From: Chara braunii
Taxonomy: Eukaryota; Streptophyta; Charophyceae; Charales; Characeae
DNA: 20,981 nucleotides
Assembly: GCA_003427395.1 (NCBI GenBank)
Contig: BFEA01000579.1
Span: forward strand, 778,758-799,738
Direction: 5' to 3'
Part shown: positions 1-8,639 of the stretch, in pieces
Layout of the letters: each line of letters opens with the position of its first letter
Numbering within the stretch: the stretch's first letter is position 1
The notes under the pieces: generated by a model
The model's input: the letters and a program-made list of their open reading frames with translations, nothing else
Databases searched by the model: none
What the model was told of the DNA's origin: nothing
Program-made: the position numbers and the translations under genes

Positions 1-61
<61 letters not shown>
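1..61. repeat. (AG)n microsatellite
   Basis: About 30 uninterrupted AG units open the window, and the tract probably continues beyond the left edge. Confidence 0.97.
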
Positions 62-64
<3 letters not shown>

Positions 65-559
65 CAAGTAGGTTTCCTCAATTCTCTCCTCCTATGCTAG
101 TCCTGGAAATGAGACGACTTGTCCTCTGGCTGCAGGTATTTTTTCTTCTTTAAGGAAAAAACTTTAAGAAAGAAGTCATATACAGGGATAAGTAACCTCT
201 GCGGGGGTTGCAAAAGTCACAAAGGTCGAGACGGAAACAGGAAATCTGAATTGTTCTGGCTGGCTCATGGATGTACCCGTGCTGGACGGACGTCGAACGT
301 AAAATGGCTGCTGTCCTGCCCTCCCAGATATGCCACAAATGTTGTCTCCGCTCGTAGGAGTTCCTTCATCCTCAGGATCTGGGGAGAAACAAAAAGACAA
401 CCCTCTGTAAGAAATGGCTGATGCACTGAGAGACAGATGGATGAAAACGAGCACAGAAAAGGCAAGTATTGTAGTAGCCGATACAGCCTAGTAGTAAGGG
501 TAATACATGCAGTACTATTAGAATTGACAGTGCTGGCAGCCTGATAGTGATAGCAGAGC
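62..559. other. No gene recognised
   Basis: Unique-looking mixed sequence. Several short overlapping frames exist on both strands, but none shows a domain, a splice context or a composition that favours one strand. I see nothing functional here. Confidence 0.6.
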
Positions 560-1220
560 TGCTGGGAGAGGCGGCGGTAATCATATTGGAAAGTAATGGC
601 AGTGGCAGTGAAAGGAGCAGCTGTAGCAGTAGTTGCAGAGGTGGGAGTGGATAGTACTAGTCGTAGTAGTGGTGGTAGTGAGAGTAATGGTACTGATCCT
701 GGTGATAGCAGCAGTAGTAGTTGGGGTCAGTGGCCGTGGGTGGTCCAGGTAGCAGTCAGTAGTAGCAGCTGCAGTATAGTAGTTTTAGCTGTGGTATCAT
801 GGTACTAGTGATAGTCGTCAGGGCCGTGGAAATAGTACTATTGTCTTCACCTGAACACAATGCACCCTGCTCATCGGTGTATACAGACTATCAGTATCTT
901 ACCGGTGCGCGATACAATTACAATGAGGGTGCACTGTCTTGGGGAAAGACAGTAGGATTGGTTGTAATAGCAGAACTGGTGGTGGTAGTACTGATGGTAC
1001 TAGTGACCATGGTAGTATTACGAATAGTGATGCTGATGGCGATGGTAATGGTGATGATGATGGTAATGGTGATCATGATGGTGAAGCGGAAGTTGTAGCG
1101 GTAGTGATAGCAGTGTTGTCCCTGGTAGCAGTAGTACATCCGAGTGATGGTATGCTGATAGCAGTAGCAGTGATTGTATTGGAATTAATAACAGCCGTTG
1201 TAGCAACAGTGTGGAAGGAA
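560..1220. repeat. Degenerate trinucleotide-repeat tract (GTA/GTG/GCA/GAT-like)
   Basis: About 650 bp in which GTA, GTG, GCA and GAT triplets recur with many substitutions, for example near 600-800 and 960-1180. The period of three keeps frames open and yields false proteins of Val/Ala/Ser on plus and Thr/Ile/Leu on minus. This looks like an old, mutated trinucleotide microsatellite and not coding sequence. Confidence 0.75.
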
Positions 1221-1254
1221 CAGCAGAGCAGGAAGAAGAGAAAATGTTAGAGAG

Positions 1255-1269
1255 GGGGCGGGGGGGGGG
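1255..1269 (+). repeat. Interrupted G run
   Basis: Five G, one C, then nine G. It could join a G-quadruplex only together with nearby G runs. It may also be an unreliable homopolymer call. Confidence 0.8.
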
Positions 1270-1520
1270 AAGCAAGAGAGCATGTTTTTCCTAGTTGTCC
1301 TCATTTTCCCCCTCATCTTCCCCCTCTCCCACCTCCATTGTTATCATGTCATTGTGTGATATCACTTTGATCATTGACACAGTGCACCGTTGTGGTGCAG
1401 TCATACACTCTGCTTTGCTTTGGAGGAGAGCAGTGCACACGATTGATGGTTTGAGGTTTTCATCAGTGACGTGTAGGAAGAGGCAGCGGCAACTGACTGG
1501 AACAGGATGGGAAGCGGAAG

Positions 1521-1556
1521 GAGGAGGAGGAGGAGGAGGAGGAGGAGGAGGAGGAG
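1521..1556. repeat. (GAG)n trinucleotide microsatellite
   Basis: Twelve perfect GAG units. They give a poly-Gly stretch on plus and poly-Ser on minus inside otherwise unsupported frames. A complementary CTCCTCCTCC stretch near 1600-1616 could pair with it. Confidence 0.95.
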
Positions 1557-2279
1557 CAAAGGATTACCACAAGGACGACCAGCATGAAAGTCCCTCTAGT
1601 CTCCTCCTCCTCCCCCTCCACCACTTCTTGAAAGTGTCTCCAAGCACATGGCAATTTGGAACCTTGTGCTCGTATGATTCATGCCCCCAGGCACTTTTAT
1701 CTGAGAACTGTGTTGTGTGTAGAGGAATAGTGTGGTATTATTTTCTAGTACCAGAGCTTCCTCAGGGCATACTCATAGTAGGACATGTCAAACTGCATTT
1801 GGAAACAATTGCAGGCAGTGCAGGAAAAATACTAATGTGAGCATGCCCTCAGTCACGAGCAACCCTTGCCATTAGGAGTGAGAGAGAAAGTAAAGCTTCT
1901 TTTGGACTCTCGGCAATGTCCCAACCATTTTCATTCCTGTCCGCATTCGGACACAGACGCCGCACACCAAGGTCCCTTCATAAGCCCATAATACCTCATA
2001 TGAAGATTGTATTCATTATCGTTTATTAGCATCATCGTAATGCACAATATCCTCATCGTTATTGGTAATGTAACTGTGGTCGTTATCAATAATACCATCC
2101 TTGTAATTATTTTGGTTACATTATTGTTATGACCATTTGCTCCTGCTATCATTATTCATGATGATTATTGGCAAAACTTGACAGTAATTATCGAAGCTGC
2201 CCTCTCCTCCCCCTTCCCCATCTCTCTCCTGAATCTACCACTACTGCGTTGTGGTTGCAGCATGCACAAATGAGCAGAC
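1557..2279. other. No gene recognised
   Basis: Mixed sequence with an AT-rich part at about 2000-2165 holding ATT/TTG/ATC triplet runs, probably another decayed microsatellite. No frame here has a recognisable domain or credible splice borders. Confidence 0.6.
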
Positions 2280-2760
2280 TGCTGGACAAAGAGAAGGCTG
2301 GACATATAGATAAGGTATGGATGGATGAGAGGTGGAGGGAGACAGATGGGTGTATCACTGTTACAGTACAGTCGCAGGATGAACAGATCAGCAGACAGAT
2401 AAGTCAATAGGAGACTGGACATACACAGGAGCGAGGATGGAAAAAGGATGGGTGGCTGGAAAGATAGACATAGGAATGGGTTATGGATGGATGGACGAAC
2501 GAACCGGAAGAGATTGGTGGGCGGGCAGGCAAGTCCGCAGGTAAGTGGGAAAACAAACAGGCAGGAGGTGGGCAGGTAGATATGGACAGATGGGCATACA
2601 GAGGGATGGGCAAACGGAAGGATGGAACGACGGACGGAGGCATGTAGAGGTAGGTGAGGGCACTGAGGGGTAGGTGGATGGATGGATAGATGGATAGATG
2701 GATAGATGGATAGATGGATGAAATGGCTGAATGGATGATAAATGGATGCACGCAAGAGTA
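2280..2760. repeat. Degenerate tetranucleotide repeat with a (GGATAGAT)n core
   Basis: GATG, GACA, GGCA and ATGG tetramers recur for about 480 bp. The cleanest part is an 8-bp GGATAGAT repeat at about 2675-2720. On the minus strand it translates as Ile-His-Pro-Ser repeats, which explains the 222-codon minus-strand frame at 2165-2833. That frame is a repeat artefact. Confidence 0.88.
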
Positions 2761-2982
2761 ACAAATGCAATACTAGGAGGAGGAATGGATAGACACAAGG
2801 TGACTGTGCTGAAAAGTGGGTAAATGCATGCACTGGTAATGAATAACCTGGCTGATTAACCTGACAAAGGTAGGAAGGGTGGGAGTGGATAAGTCTTTCA
2901 TTTGGTCAGTCACAATTATAGCTAGACAAAAATTCCAGGAAAATTGCAGCATCTTGAAACAGAAGGAGATGAGTGAGCTTAC

Positions 2983-3043
2983 CTTTGGGTAAACCTTCAC
3001 GGAATATCCCCACGCAATGGACATTGTCCAACGCCTTGCATTT
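2983..3043 (-). CDS. Candidate internal exon (61 nt) of an unrecognised gene
   Basis: Seen on the minus strand: a long pyrimidine-rich tract ends in GCGCAG at 3044-3049 as an acceptor, and AAAG|GTAAGC at 2977-2986 forms a good donor. The 61 nt between them are open in two frames. One reads ALDNVHCVGIFREGLPK, which has ordinary globular composition, unlike the neighbouring simple repeats. The length of 61 is not a multiple of three, so the flanking exons would have to be in different phases. I do not recognise the peptide and could not find partner exons in the window. Long introns would explain that, but chance signals in non-coding DNA are also possible. Confidence 0.33.
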
Positions 3044-3086
3044 CTGCGCAAAGACAGAGAAGACAAGCGCGGACTTAATACTTACT

Positions 3087-3340
3087 CTTGAACGAAAGGG
3101 AGGGAGTGACGTAATAGCGATGCTAATATCATGCTATGTAAATTAACAAAGGCAATGGCATAACATTTGCAAGGAACCTACAATCTGAGTACGTCGGCAC
3201 TGCAGCGTCCAGGGGTCCAAGGAGGGATCCGGTACTTGGCCAATCTGGCCCTGTGTAGAACAGTAGCTTAGGGTCCGGTAGGGAAAAGGGTTGAGTGCAG
3301 GCTAGTCCGCTTAGCCTCAGGTGATTAGGCCCCTGTCATG
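3087..3340. other. No gene recognised
   Basis: Mixed sequence without repeats or credible frames. A GTAAGT-like donor lies on minus at 3080-3085, only 42 bp upstream of the candidate exon's acceptor, which is too close for a normal intron. Confidence 0.55.
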
Positions 3341-3395
3341 TTGAAGGGGTCCAGTCCAGTTCAGTCATGTTCAGTTCAGTTCATTCCAGTCCACC
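3341..3395 (+). repeat. Short degenerate CAGTT/CAGTC pentamer repeat
   Basis: CAGTC and CAGTT pentamers recur about eight times with small errors. This is a local slippage repeat with no sign of function. Confidence 0.7.
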
Positions 3396-3911
3396 GTAAG
3401 TCAGTGACCACTGGTCCCACGAAGGTAAGGGAACATTATGGAAACGTCTTACGGCGAGAGATCCAAGCCAGCAGGCTATGGGGTCTACCGCCGGGTCTAC
3501 AAGTCCGAAGTCCGGGAAGCTGAACTGACACACATACAGAAGTGCAGCAAGAGTGGCCATCAACATTCAGTTCTATCCGTGCTTGCTGTGGAAGCACGTG
3601 CTGCGCTGAAGTGCGACCAAGTGATGGGTGAGACGAACAAAGAGAGGCTGAGAGTTGTAATAGTCTATAGGCGCTGGGTACCATAGCCGCCCAGACAGTT
3701 GTACACAAACCTCTGCGGAGTCCTAGGCACGAGGAGATAGTAGTTGTCAATGGGAGAAGAGGGGTTGGGGAAGATGTTTGCAAGATAACTCCAATTTCCA
3801 TATATCCTGTAGTTGGTTTCAATCTCTCCTTGAGCTTGGCTTTGTGTGTGTGCAACTTGGACTAAGATTTGCGACATTGTTTGATACACAACACTTGGAC
3901 TCATTTCAATT
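3396..3911 (+). mobile_element. Possible 3' part of a 5' LTR
   Basis: The stretch ends in ...TTTCA immediately before a primer-binding-site match, with the CA at 3907-3908 and a 3-nt gap, as in a 5' LTR joined to its internal region. A TATA-like ATATAT lies near 3800. The 5' TG border and the partner LTR were not found, and no gag frame follows on the plus strand, so the call is tentative. Confidence 0.3.
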
Positions 3912-3921
3912 TGGTATCAGA
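3912..3921 (+). other. Putative primer binding site, initiator tRNA-Met type
   Basis: TGGTATCAGA matches the first 10 of the 12 bases commonly found as the PBS in plant LTR retrotransposons, where it pairs with the 3' end of initiator tRNA-Met. The next two bases are TA in place of GC. Its position just after a CA dinucleotide supports the reading. Without a second LTR it could be chance. Confidence 0.4.
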
Positions 3922-4176
3922 TAATCGGAGTGAGCTCTCATCGCCTCCTCCGCATGGGGGAAGCTGGTCCGCGCGTTGAGGTGAAGCGTTGACTGATGTT
4001 GAGGTGGTGTGCTGGGAAGGGACAAAATTATGGGGCACTTGTGGAAGTGAGTTGAGGTGCTGGGTAGTTCTCGCTGGCGATTTAGAGTGCGATATGGAGC
4101 AGCTTGTTGATGATTTCGTGGAGGATCAGCGGCAATATCCTGAAGGGAACTGCCTCGGTAACCCTAGCCTTGCACG
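3922..4176. other. Possible retrotransposon leader; no clear coding
   Basis: Open frames exist on both strands, but none is recognisable. If the PBS is real this is leader or internal sequence. Its end was the target of the SINE insertion at 4190-4614. Confidence 0.35.
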
Positions 4177-4189
4177 TTGCTTGTGGTTT
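4177..4189 (+). repeat. Target-site duplication, copy at the SINE 3' side
   Basis: TTGCTTGTGGTTT, identical over 13 bp to 4615-4627 on the other side of the SINE. The length and identity are typical of LINE-mediated retroposition. Confidence 0.88.
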
Positions 4190-4614
4190 CTTTTCTTTTT
4201 TTTTTTTTTACCTTTTTTAAAAAAAAAGGCAGGCTGTCTTCTCCTCATCGGGGGACAACTGCCTTTACTATTTTCTTCTCTCATTGTCATTTTACCTCAC
4301 ACTACCTTATATAGAGTATAGGCCAAGCAGGGAATCCTAAGTTATGGGTCTAACGTGCAGCACCTACTTTCCAGGACGACCTCTACTTTGTGCGGGGAGT
4401 AGTACCCTAGTTCCTACCACCTGGCACCGGCTGGAAAGTGCCTAAGTCACTTCCACAACCAGCCAGGAGGCCCAAGCCAACCGTCTCCGCTGGTGAACCC
4501 GAAGCATACCCCAGGAGGCCGCGGTTAATCGAAAGGATGGCGTAGGGTCTCAAACCCACGACCTCCTAAGTGCCACTTACGTGCTCAAACCAACTGAGAT
4601 GGCCCGCTTGGGCT
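4190..4614 (-). mobile_element. tRNA-derived SINE, apparently full length
   Basis: A 425-bp insertion on the minus strand between perfect 13-bp direct repeats. The head (about 4614-4545) resembles a tRNA gene: CTCAGTTGG serves as an A box, and GGTTTGAGACC matches the Pol III B box at 10 of 11 positions. The tail carries a motif shared with other copies here (the GTCCCCCGATGAGGAG block at about 4240-4257, minus sense) and ends in an A-rich tract at about 4190-4230. It would be transcribed by RNA polymerase III and mobilised by a LINE. It sits at the end of a decayed coding-like region in the same orientation. The central body shows no clear match to the 14-16 kb copies, so it may be a sister subfamily. 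Confidence 0.85.
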
Positions 4615-4627
4615 TTGCTTGTGGTTT
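4615..4627 (+). repeat. Target-site duplication, copy at the SINE head side
   Basis: Perfect 13-bp copy of 4177-4189, abutting the tRNA-like head. Confidence 0.88.
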
Positions 4628-5451
4628 GTGTCTTCTGATGTTGCAAAAAATTCTTCTCTTCTTATTAGTGATCGCAGGGCCACGAGTCAGTCTGTCTTTT
4701 GTTCCCCCAATCTGTTGATCACTAGGTCGAAGTCGGGTAGTTGGTAAACGGTCTTGCTGATTGGCCACATCGCCCTTCTGTGATGGTAAATAATTCCGGA
4801 CTTGCACTTGGCCTCCAGATTCTTCCTGTCGTGTAAGGAGTCCTTCTGCTTGGCCACATCGTCCTGCTGCGATGTTAAACGGATCGGCAATTGAACAAAT
4901 TGACATCCCATAAATCCCTCCCACCTCATACCTGTTGCCTCTCTCGTCAACGATGACTTGACAGTCCTACTTAAAGCCACGACACCAAGGGTGGAGGTCC
5001 TGGCTGAAACAATCCACCAGTTCACCGTAGTCGCGGATATGGAAGTCAATTGGGGTGTTAGGACCTGCCAAACACGGACTGAGACACACAGCTGATTTCT
5101 GAGTTTTGCCAATGGAATGTATGCCTTGCTGAGTTTCCCACTTGTTGCTGAGTCACATAAGTCCAAGTGTGTGTGTACTTGCTGGTCTGCGTGCCTGTCT
5201 GAGTGCTCGTCGGTTTGAGTGTGTATGTGACCCACAAGGGTACTTGTTCGTGCGGAAGGCCCAAAGGGCTGGTACTTGTGGCCGTGGCATTGGGGGTTGC
5301 AGCGGGGAAAACACTCAAGTGGTGGGGAAAGAGGCCCGCGACACTTGGAGCAGCGAAAAAACACTCGAGTAACAGGTAGGCCGGTACCACACCAGGATGA
5401 GGTATATGTGCCAGGTACTCGAGGCTGAGCAGAAGAAGACGAAGTTGGCAT
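4628..5451 (-). pseudogene. Decayed coding-like region, Cys-rich, family not recognised
   Basis: Minus-strand frames alternate but read as plausible protein. One segment near 5330-5365 contains RCSKCRGPLSPPLECF, whose C-x2-C-x9-C spacing matches a retroviral-type zinc knuckle with the expected His replaced by Ser. Another near 5020-5060 reads TPIDFHIRDYGELVDCF. Two related heptad-like segments, SQQDDVAKQKDSL and SQKGDVANQQDRL, come from sequences repeated 89 bp apart (4761 and 4850), so one copy has slipped frame relative to a 90-bp, 30-codon repeat. In-frame stops and frame changes show decay. A gag-like retrotransposon protein is my best guess, but no family is proven. Confidence 0.38.
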
Positions 5452-5483
5452 TTTTAGAGGCCTAGTTGTAGGGTAGGTCTAGG

Positions 5484-5739
5484 TGGGTACCAGTCCAACC
5501 AGTCTGAGTCTATGGTCTGTGCGGGCAATATCAGAGTCTGCAATGATGTTTCCCTCCGAATGGGAGGAGGTACCAGTTGCTTGGAGGCCGAGCGGCCTAG
5601 GAAGTCGCTCGCCAAGAGGAAAGCAGGCCGCAATATCTCCAGGACGAGCGAAGTGCTCCTCCTGATTGTCCGTGTGCAAGTTTGGCGACACACTGGTTGG
5701 AGCGCTGGCTGGAGCAGCACTAGCATCAGAGCAGCGCTG
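5484..5739 (-). pseudogene. Unrecognised coding-like segment
   Basis: About 85 open codons on minus, rich in Ala, Pro, Ser and Thr, beginning near DASAAPASAPTSVSPN and ending in a TAG near 5481. The neighbouring frame is open as well. It lies between the candidate intron at 5740-5810 and the Cys-rich segment below. It may be a linker region of the same decayed gene. No domain was recognised. Confidence 0.28.
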
Positions 5740-5810
5740 CTAGGGAAGGAGCAAGGACAGGATGAGGAGGAAGATAAGGACTAGGAAGGGGGAGAGCCAG
5801 AGGTACTTAC
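5740..5810 (-). other. Candidate 71-nt intron
   Basis: Minus strand: the donor CCAG|GTAAGTACC (exon edge at 5811) is close to consensus. 71 nt later a pyrimidine-rich tract ends in TAG (exon edge at 5739). The size suits a minimal plant intron. Joining the flanks does not keep the more protein-like frame on the 5484-5739 side, so either that frame has shifted or the signals are fortuitous. Confidence 0.33.
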
Positions 5811-5811
5811 C

Positions 5812-6102
5812 TGGCTATGGTGGATGCCATCTTCATCACCTTGGTGGACGCTGCATTTGGAAGGCCCCAGTGGGGTAGAGCTGCACCAAGAAGCTTTGAG
5901 GCGGAGTCAGGCATGGTGGCCTGAACAAGAGCAGCCATAGCTGCTTTGTGTGTTGTCCTTTGCACAGCAGAGCAATGCCCTGGTAGTCCGCCATAGCCTC
6001 GGCCTTGGAGGAAGGAGGAGGAAGGGTGGCCATGGCTATGGTGGACCTCATGTGATACCTGCAGTTGAAGAGGGATTCAAACATTGATTCCGGTTCAGCC
6101 AT
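5812..6102 (-). pseudogene. Unrecognised coding-like segment with a frameshift and a donor site
   Basis: Two overlapping minus-strand frames give natural-looking protein in succession. The first, in the upstream half, contains SSKAEAMADYQGIALLCKG. The second, after a shift near 5905-5915, contains ALVQATMPDSASKLLGAAL and runs straight into the GTAAGT donor at 5805-5810. An acceptor-like CTCTTCAACTGCAG lies on minus near 6060. This looks like a once-coding exon with one indel. The family is unknown. The positional link with the next segments suggests one decayed gene reading from 6.1 to 4.6 kb. Confidence 0.33.
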
Positions 6103-6319
6103 TCAACATTATTATTATTTTTATTTCTTGTTTTTGAGGGAGAGGAGTAATCCGTTTTGGTTCTTGTGAGCCTTGTACATGCAATTGAGATTAGAATAGG
6201 CGTTGGAGTTTCCATGGGGAGAGAGGGTGGTTTTTTCCCTCCTTTCCCCTCTTCCTGTGGAAATAGTAGGCGCTGAAACGTGTATATGGTTTTCTCAATC
6301 TTCTGATTTCCTGATTTTC
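6103..6319. other. No gene recognised
   Basis: T-rich and G-rich mixed sequence upstream of the retroelement 3' end. It may be part of that element's 3' untranslated region. Confidence 0.45.
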
Positions 6320-6411
6320 AATATGTTCTTGATTGGGATGCTGGACCTGGTGCCCAGCACGTGCTCCTCCCCACGAATAGACTGGAGCATGTCCTTTTTA
6401 AAAAAGACAGG
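6320..6411 (+). mobile_element. Retroelement 3' end with terminal hairpin, copy 1
   Basis: Closely matches 7685-7790: both hold GGGATGCTGG, then CCCAGCACGTG, then CCCCACGAATAGACTGGAGC, and both end in an A-rich tract (here only AAAAAA at 6401-6406). The stem TGCTGG (6339-6344) pairs with CCAGCA (6354-6359). Substitutions at 6345 and 6348 have broken the innermost pair. Such a hairpin just before poly(A) is typical of LINE and LINE-dependent SINE 3' ends recognised by reverse transcriptase. Confidence 0.6.
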
Positions 6412-6580
6412 TGAGTGGGAGAAGTAGATGGTGGGATATCAGGTGTCCTACTTGTGAGGGGGCTAGCTCGTAGGGTGGAAACAGGGTACAGAAGCAGTGG
6501 AGATGGTGGCTCTGCTCCAGTAAGTCTTGTCGGAGTGAGATAAAGAGGATTGTTGGGGGGGTTCTGAGTTGTTTGTTCTT

Positions 6581-6617
6581 AGCCGAAGCCAGGTTGTGGC
6601 CCTGGTATCTCAAAAAA
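6581..6617 (+). mobile_element. Fragment of the same 3' region with a short A tail
   Basis: Begins AGCCGAAGCCAGG and continues GGCCCTGGTAT, matching 7650-7678, then stops at seven A. CCAGG and CCTGG can pair across a 7-nt loop. Probably a truncated relative of the element ending at 7790. Confidence 0.45.
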
Positions 6618-7649
6618 AGGAGGGAAGGGGGGGGGAGCTAAACTGGAGGATGGAAGGTAGTAAGGGGGCTCTCAACAGAGGAAGGTTGTTTGTTAAGGTA
6701 AGTAGGTTAGAAGGACGATACTAGGACGACACAGGCCAGTGCTGGAGCTTTTGCTATGTGACCTAGGGGGAGCTTGAGGCCTGTGGAGTTATGACGAGGG
6801 TGGAAGGCATAACCAGACCGTTCGACGTAGCCGGCGCCGGGGTATTAACCCTATAACCTGTGTTAGGGGCTTGCCACTAAGGAAAATGTCGAGGGAGGAA
6901 GGCACTTCCTGTCCGTCAGAACTAGGTTGGTCAGTACTAGGGAAGGTTGTGGTGCCCTGTTACCCTAGCAAAAGGGGGTATGAGATCAAGTGAGTTCTGC
7001 TACGAGGACTGAAAGCCTGGACCGACGTTTCGTCTGTTGAGAGGGGGAGTTGTGGATAGTAGGCAGTTTCAGTTTTGACCCCCCGCTCTCATATTTTTCC
7101 AAGCCTTATCAGACTTTTTCTGAATTTTAGCCTATTTCATGAGGTAAGTCTTCAGAATGCCTTAGGATTCTGGGCACTTCTTGCAGCTCATTTTAGGCTT
7201 TTTTAATGCTGCTATATTCATGGATCTGCGGTTTTTCGATGCCAGAACGACGCTGGCCGGAGCTGGGGGGTTGCCCTGTAACCTGTTGATAGCAGGAGCG
7301 TGAGGCCTGGTAGAGAGATCTGGGTATGCCTTGGGCCGGGCATTCCGAGGGAAAACCAAGGGTTGTTGTCGGTACAACACTGGCCGGAGCTGGGGTGAGT
7401 TGTGTTGCCCTGTAACCTAGCAGGATGGGGGCATGAGGCCTGGAAAAGCTCGGCAGGGAATAAGACAGTGTTAGAGAATTTTAGAATGTTTTGTTGGGGA
7501 TTCCAGGGGTTCTGAGCATTTAAAGGGCTTCTGTGGCTTCCGTTTTGACTTAGTAAGTGCTGCTTGAGTAGCCTAGCAATAGGTTAGCACTTATCCATGT
7601 TTTTCCTAAATTTTCCAGAACCTTTTTCATAGTTCTCAAATTGTTTTTA
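6618..7649 (+). repeat. Diverged tandem units, probably a retroelement 3' UTR
   Basis: No gene. Two clear units share TGGCCGGAGCTGGGG, then TTGCCCTGTAACCT, then TGAGGCCTGG, starting at 7254 and 7381 (period 127 bp). Weaker matches start near 6735 and 6930. They lie just upstream of the 3' end at 7650-7790, so I infer they belong to that element's untranslated region. Confidence 0.45.
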
Positions 7650-7790
7650 GCCGAAGCCAGGTAATGGCCCTGGTATTTCAAATAGTTTGTATAATCCTAT
7701 ATGGGATGCTGGGCCCGGTTCCCAGCACGTGTTGCTCCCCACGAATAGACTGGAGCATTTGTCCCAAAAAAAAAAAAAAAAAAAAAAAAA
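7650..7790 (+). mobile_element. Retroelement 3' end with terminal hairpin and poly(A), copy 2
   Basis: Stem TGCTGGG (7707-7713), loop CCCGGTT (7714-7720) and CCCAGCA (7721-7727), then about 38 nt, then roughly 25 A at 7766-7790. It is the best-kept of three related 3' ends here. The poly(A) and hairpin mark it as a non-LTR retroelement or a LINE-dependent SINE. No target duplication was identified. Confidence 0.68.
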
Positions 7791-7868
7791 AGACGGGAGG
7801 AGATAAGGAGGAGGAGAGTGGTTGCCGAAGGAGAAAGGGATTATCATTGGTCTTTGCTAGTGTACATC

Positions 7869-7891
7869 ATCTTCTTCTTCTTCTTCTTCTT
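7869..7891 (+). repeat. (CTT)n microsatellite
   Basis: Seven CTT units in a T-rich context. Confidence 0.9.
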
Positions 7892-8049
7892 TCCCCGTTT
7901 CTCCTCTCAAGTTCAGTCATTTCTTTTTGCAATTGGACGGCATTGTACTTTCTTATGAATGTGTACTTCGAAATTGGCCAGGATCATAACAGGGATATGA
8001 AGATGGAAGGATGGTGGCTTCACCCGACAGCACAGCCCCTCCGGACCGC

Positions 8050-8466
8050 TCGCTGGTCAACTGGAAGCCTAGGGAAGAAGCAATAAAGGTGTTGCGAATA
8101 AGATTAACAGGCCGGGGACCACCAAAGGACCATGGGACGCTACTGCTGTACACAAGTATGGCGAAATGCTAAGGGTTGCACACATCACCGATAGGCACGT
8201 CGTTAGCAATAAACAATGCAATACTGTCAACGATGTGGTACAAGGTGGCATTCTAGCCGATACCTGAAAACCAGATCTCTAAGTTAAAGGGTGCACTACC
8301 AGCCTTATTGTGGAAGAACGATCATGAAGACACTAAAAGCCGTACGCTGGAACTACATGGCCCAGCGAAAGAGAACAGGGGACTGAGAATAGTTGACCCG
8401 GCAGACGAAATCAAAGCTATAGTCTTCAAATCATTCCAAGGCTTAAAGTCAGCTGATGGCATGTAG
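8050..8466 (+). pseudogene. LINE ORF2 fragment, region after the RT catalytic core
   Basis: One plus-strand frame (codons starting at 8071) contains, in order: VNWKPREEAIKVLRIRL, resembling the strand after the RT palm; LAINNAILSTMWYKV, resembling the LINE thumb motif with 'alv.n.vl.s.lwY'; PIPENQISKLKGALPALLW; and GLRIVDPADEIKAIVFK, resembling the common 'pk..GGLgi.dp...n.aLl.K' block. Stops after MAKC and after KVAF, and a better frame for part of 8150-8240, show decay by stops and indels. The polymerase active-site motif is not in the window. It ends at a TAG (8464-8466) where the minisatellite begins. Family knowledge: this region follows the reverse transcriptase domain in L1- and CRE-like elements; the clade is unknown. 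Confidence 0.65.
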
Positions 8467-8599
8467 TCTTCAAATCATTCCAAGCTCTAGTCAGCTTCAA
8501 ATCATTCCAAGCTGTAGTCAGCTTCAAATCATTCCAAGCTGTAGTCAGCTTCAAATCATTCCAAGCTGTAGTCTTCAAATCATTCCAAGCTGTAGTCTT
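8421..8599 (+). repeat. 24/27-bp minisatellite derived from LINE coding sequence
   Basis: Six full copies of a unit containing CTTCAAATCATTCCAAG, at 8421, 8463 (24 bp), 8487, 8514, 8541 (27 bp each) and 8568 (24 bp), plus a partial copy at 8592. The first copy is the in-frame LINE segment encoding VFKSFQ, so the array expanded from the coding sequence. Units are almost identical, so the expansion is younger than the LINE decay. Confidence 0.95.
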
Positions 8600-8624
8600 G
8601 GAAGACTACAGCTTGGAATGATTT
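8577..8624. repeat. Perfect 23-bp inverted repeat at the end of the minisatellite
   Basis: Arms 8577-8599 and 8602-8624 are perfectly complementary around a GG. The right arm is an inverted minisatellite unit and continues at 8626-8639 into sequence matching the 27-bp unit type. GATGGCATG appears on both sides of the array (8455 and 8643), so the inversion and expansion may have duplicated a short segment. Confidence 0.95.
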
Positions 8625-8639
8625 TAAGCTGACTACAGC

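Noticed and set aside
895-945. 35-nt minus-strand exon between a CCCCAAG acceptor and a CCG|GTAAGA donor
   Set aside because: It is very short, lies beside a degenerate repeat, and its peptide has no support.
596-1250. Overlapping Val/Ser/Ala-rich frames
   Set aside because: They arise from a degenerate trinucleotide repeat and occur on both strands.
1448-1465. Minus-strand CTGATGA near 1454-1460
   Set aside because: No GAAA partner and no stem II are nearby.
2530-2550. Plus-strand donor GCAG|GTAAGT at 2538-2547
   Set aside because: It lies in the tetranucleotide repeat, where such a word arises easily, and no exon precedes it.
2165-2833. 222-codon minus-strand frame, Ile-His-Pro-Ser rich
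   Set aside because: It is the translation of the GGATAGAT-type repeat; the periodicity keeps the frame open.
4585-4614. A true tRNA gene
   Set aside because: A and B boxes are present, but the acceptor stem and anticodon arm cannot be formed and the body continues as a SINE with target duplications.
7023-7050. Second hammerhead on minus, from GACGAAACG
   Set aside because: A GAAAC core strand is present, but no CTGATGA-like strand lies at a workable distance on either side.
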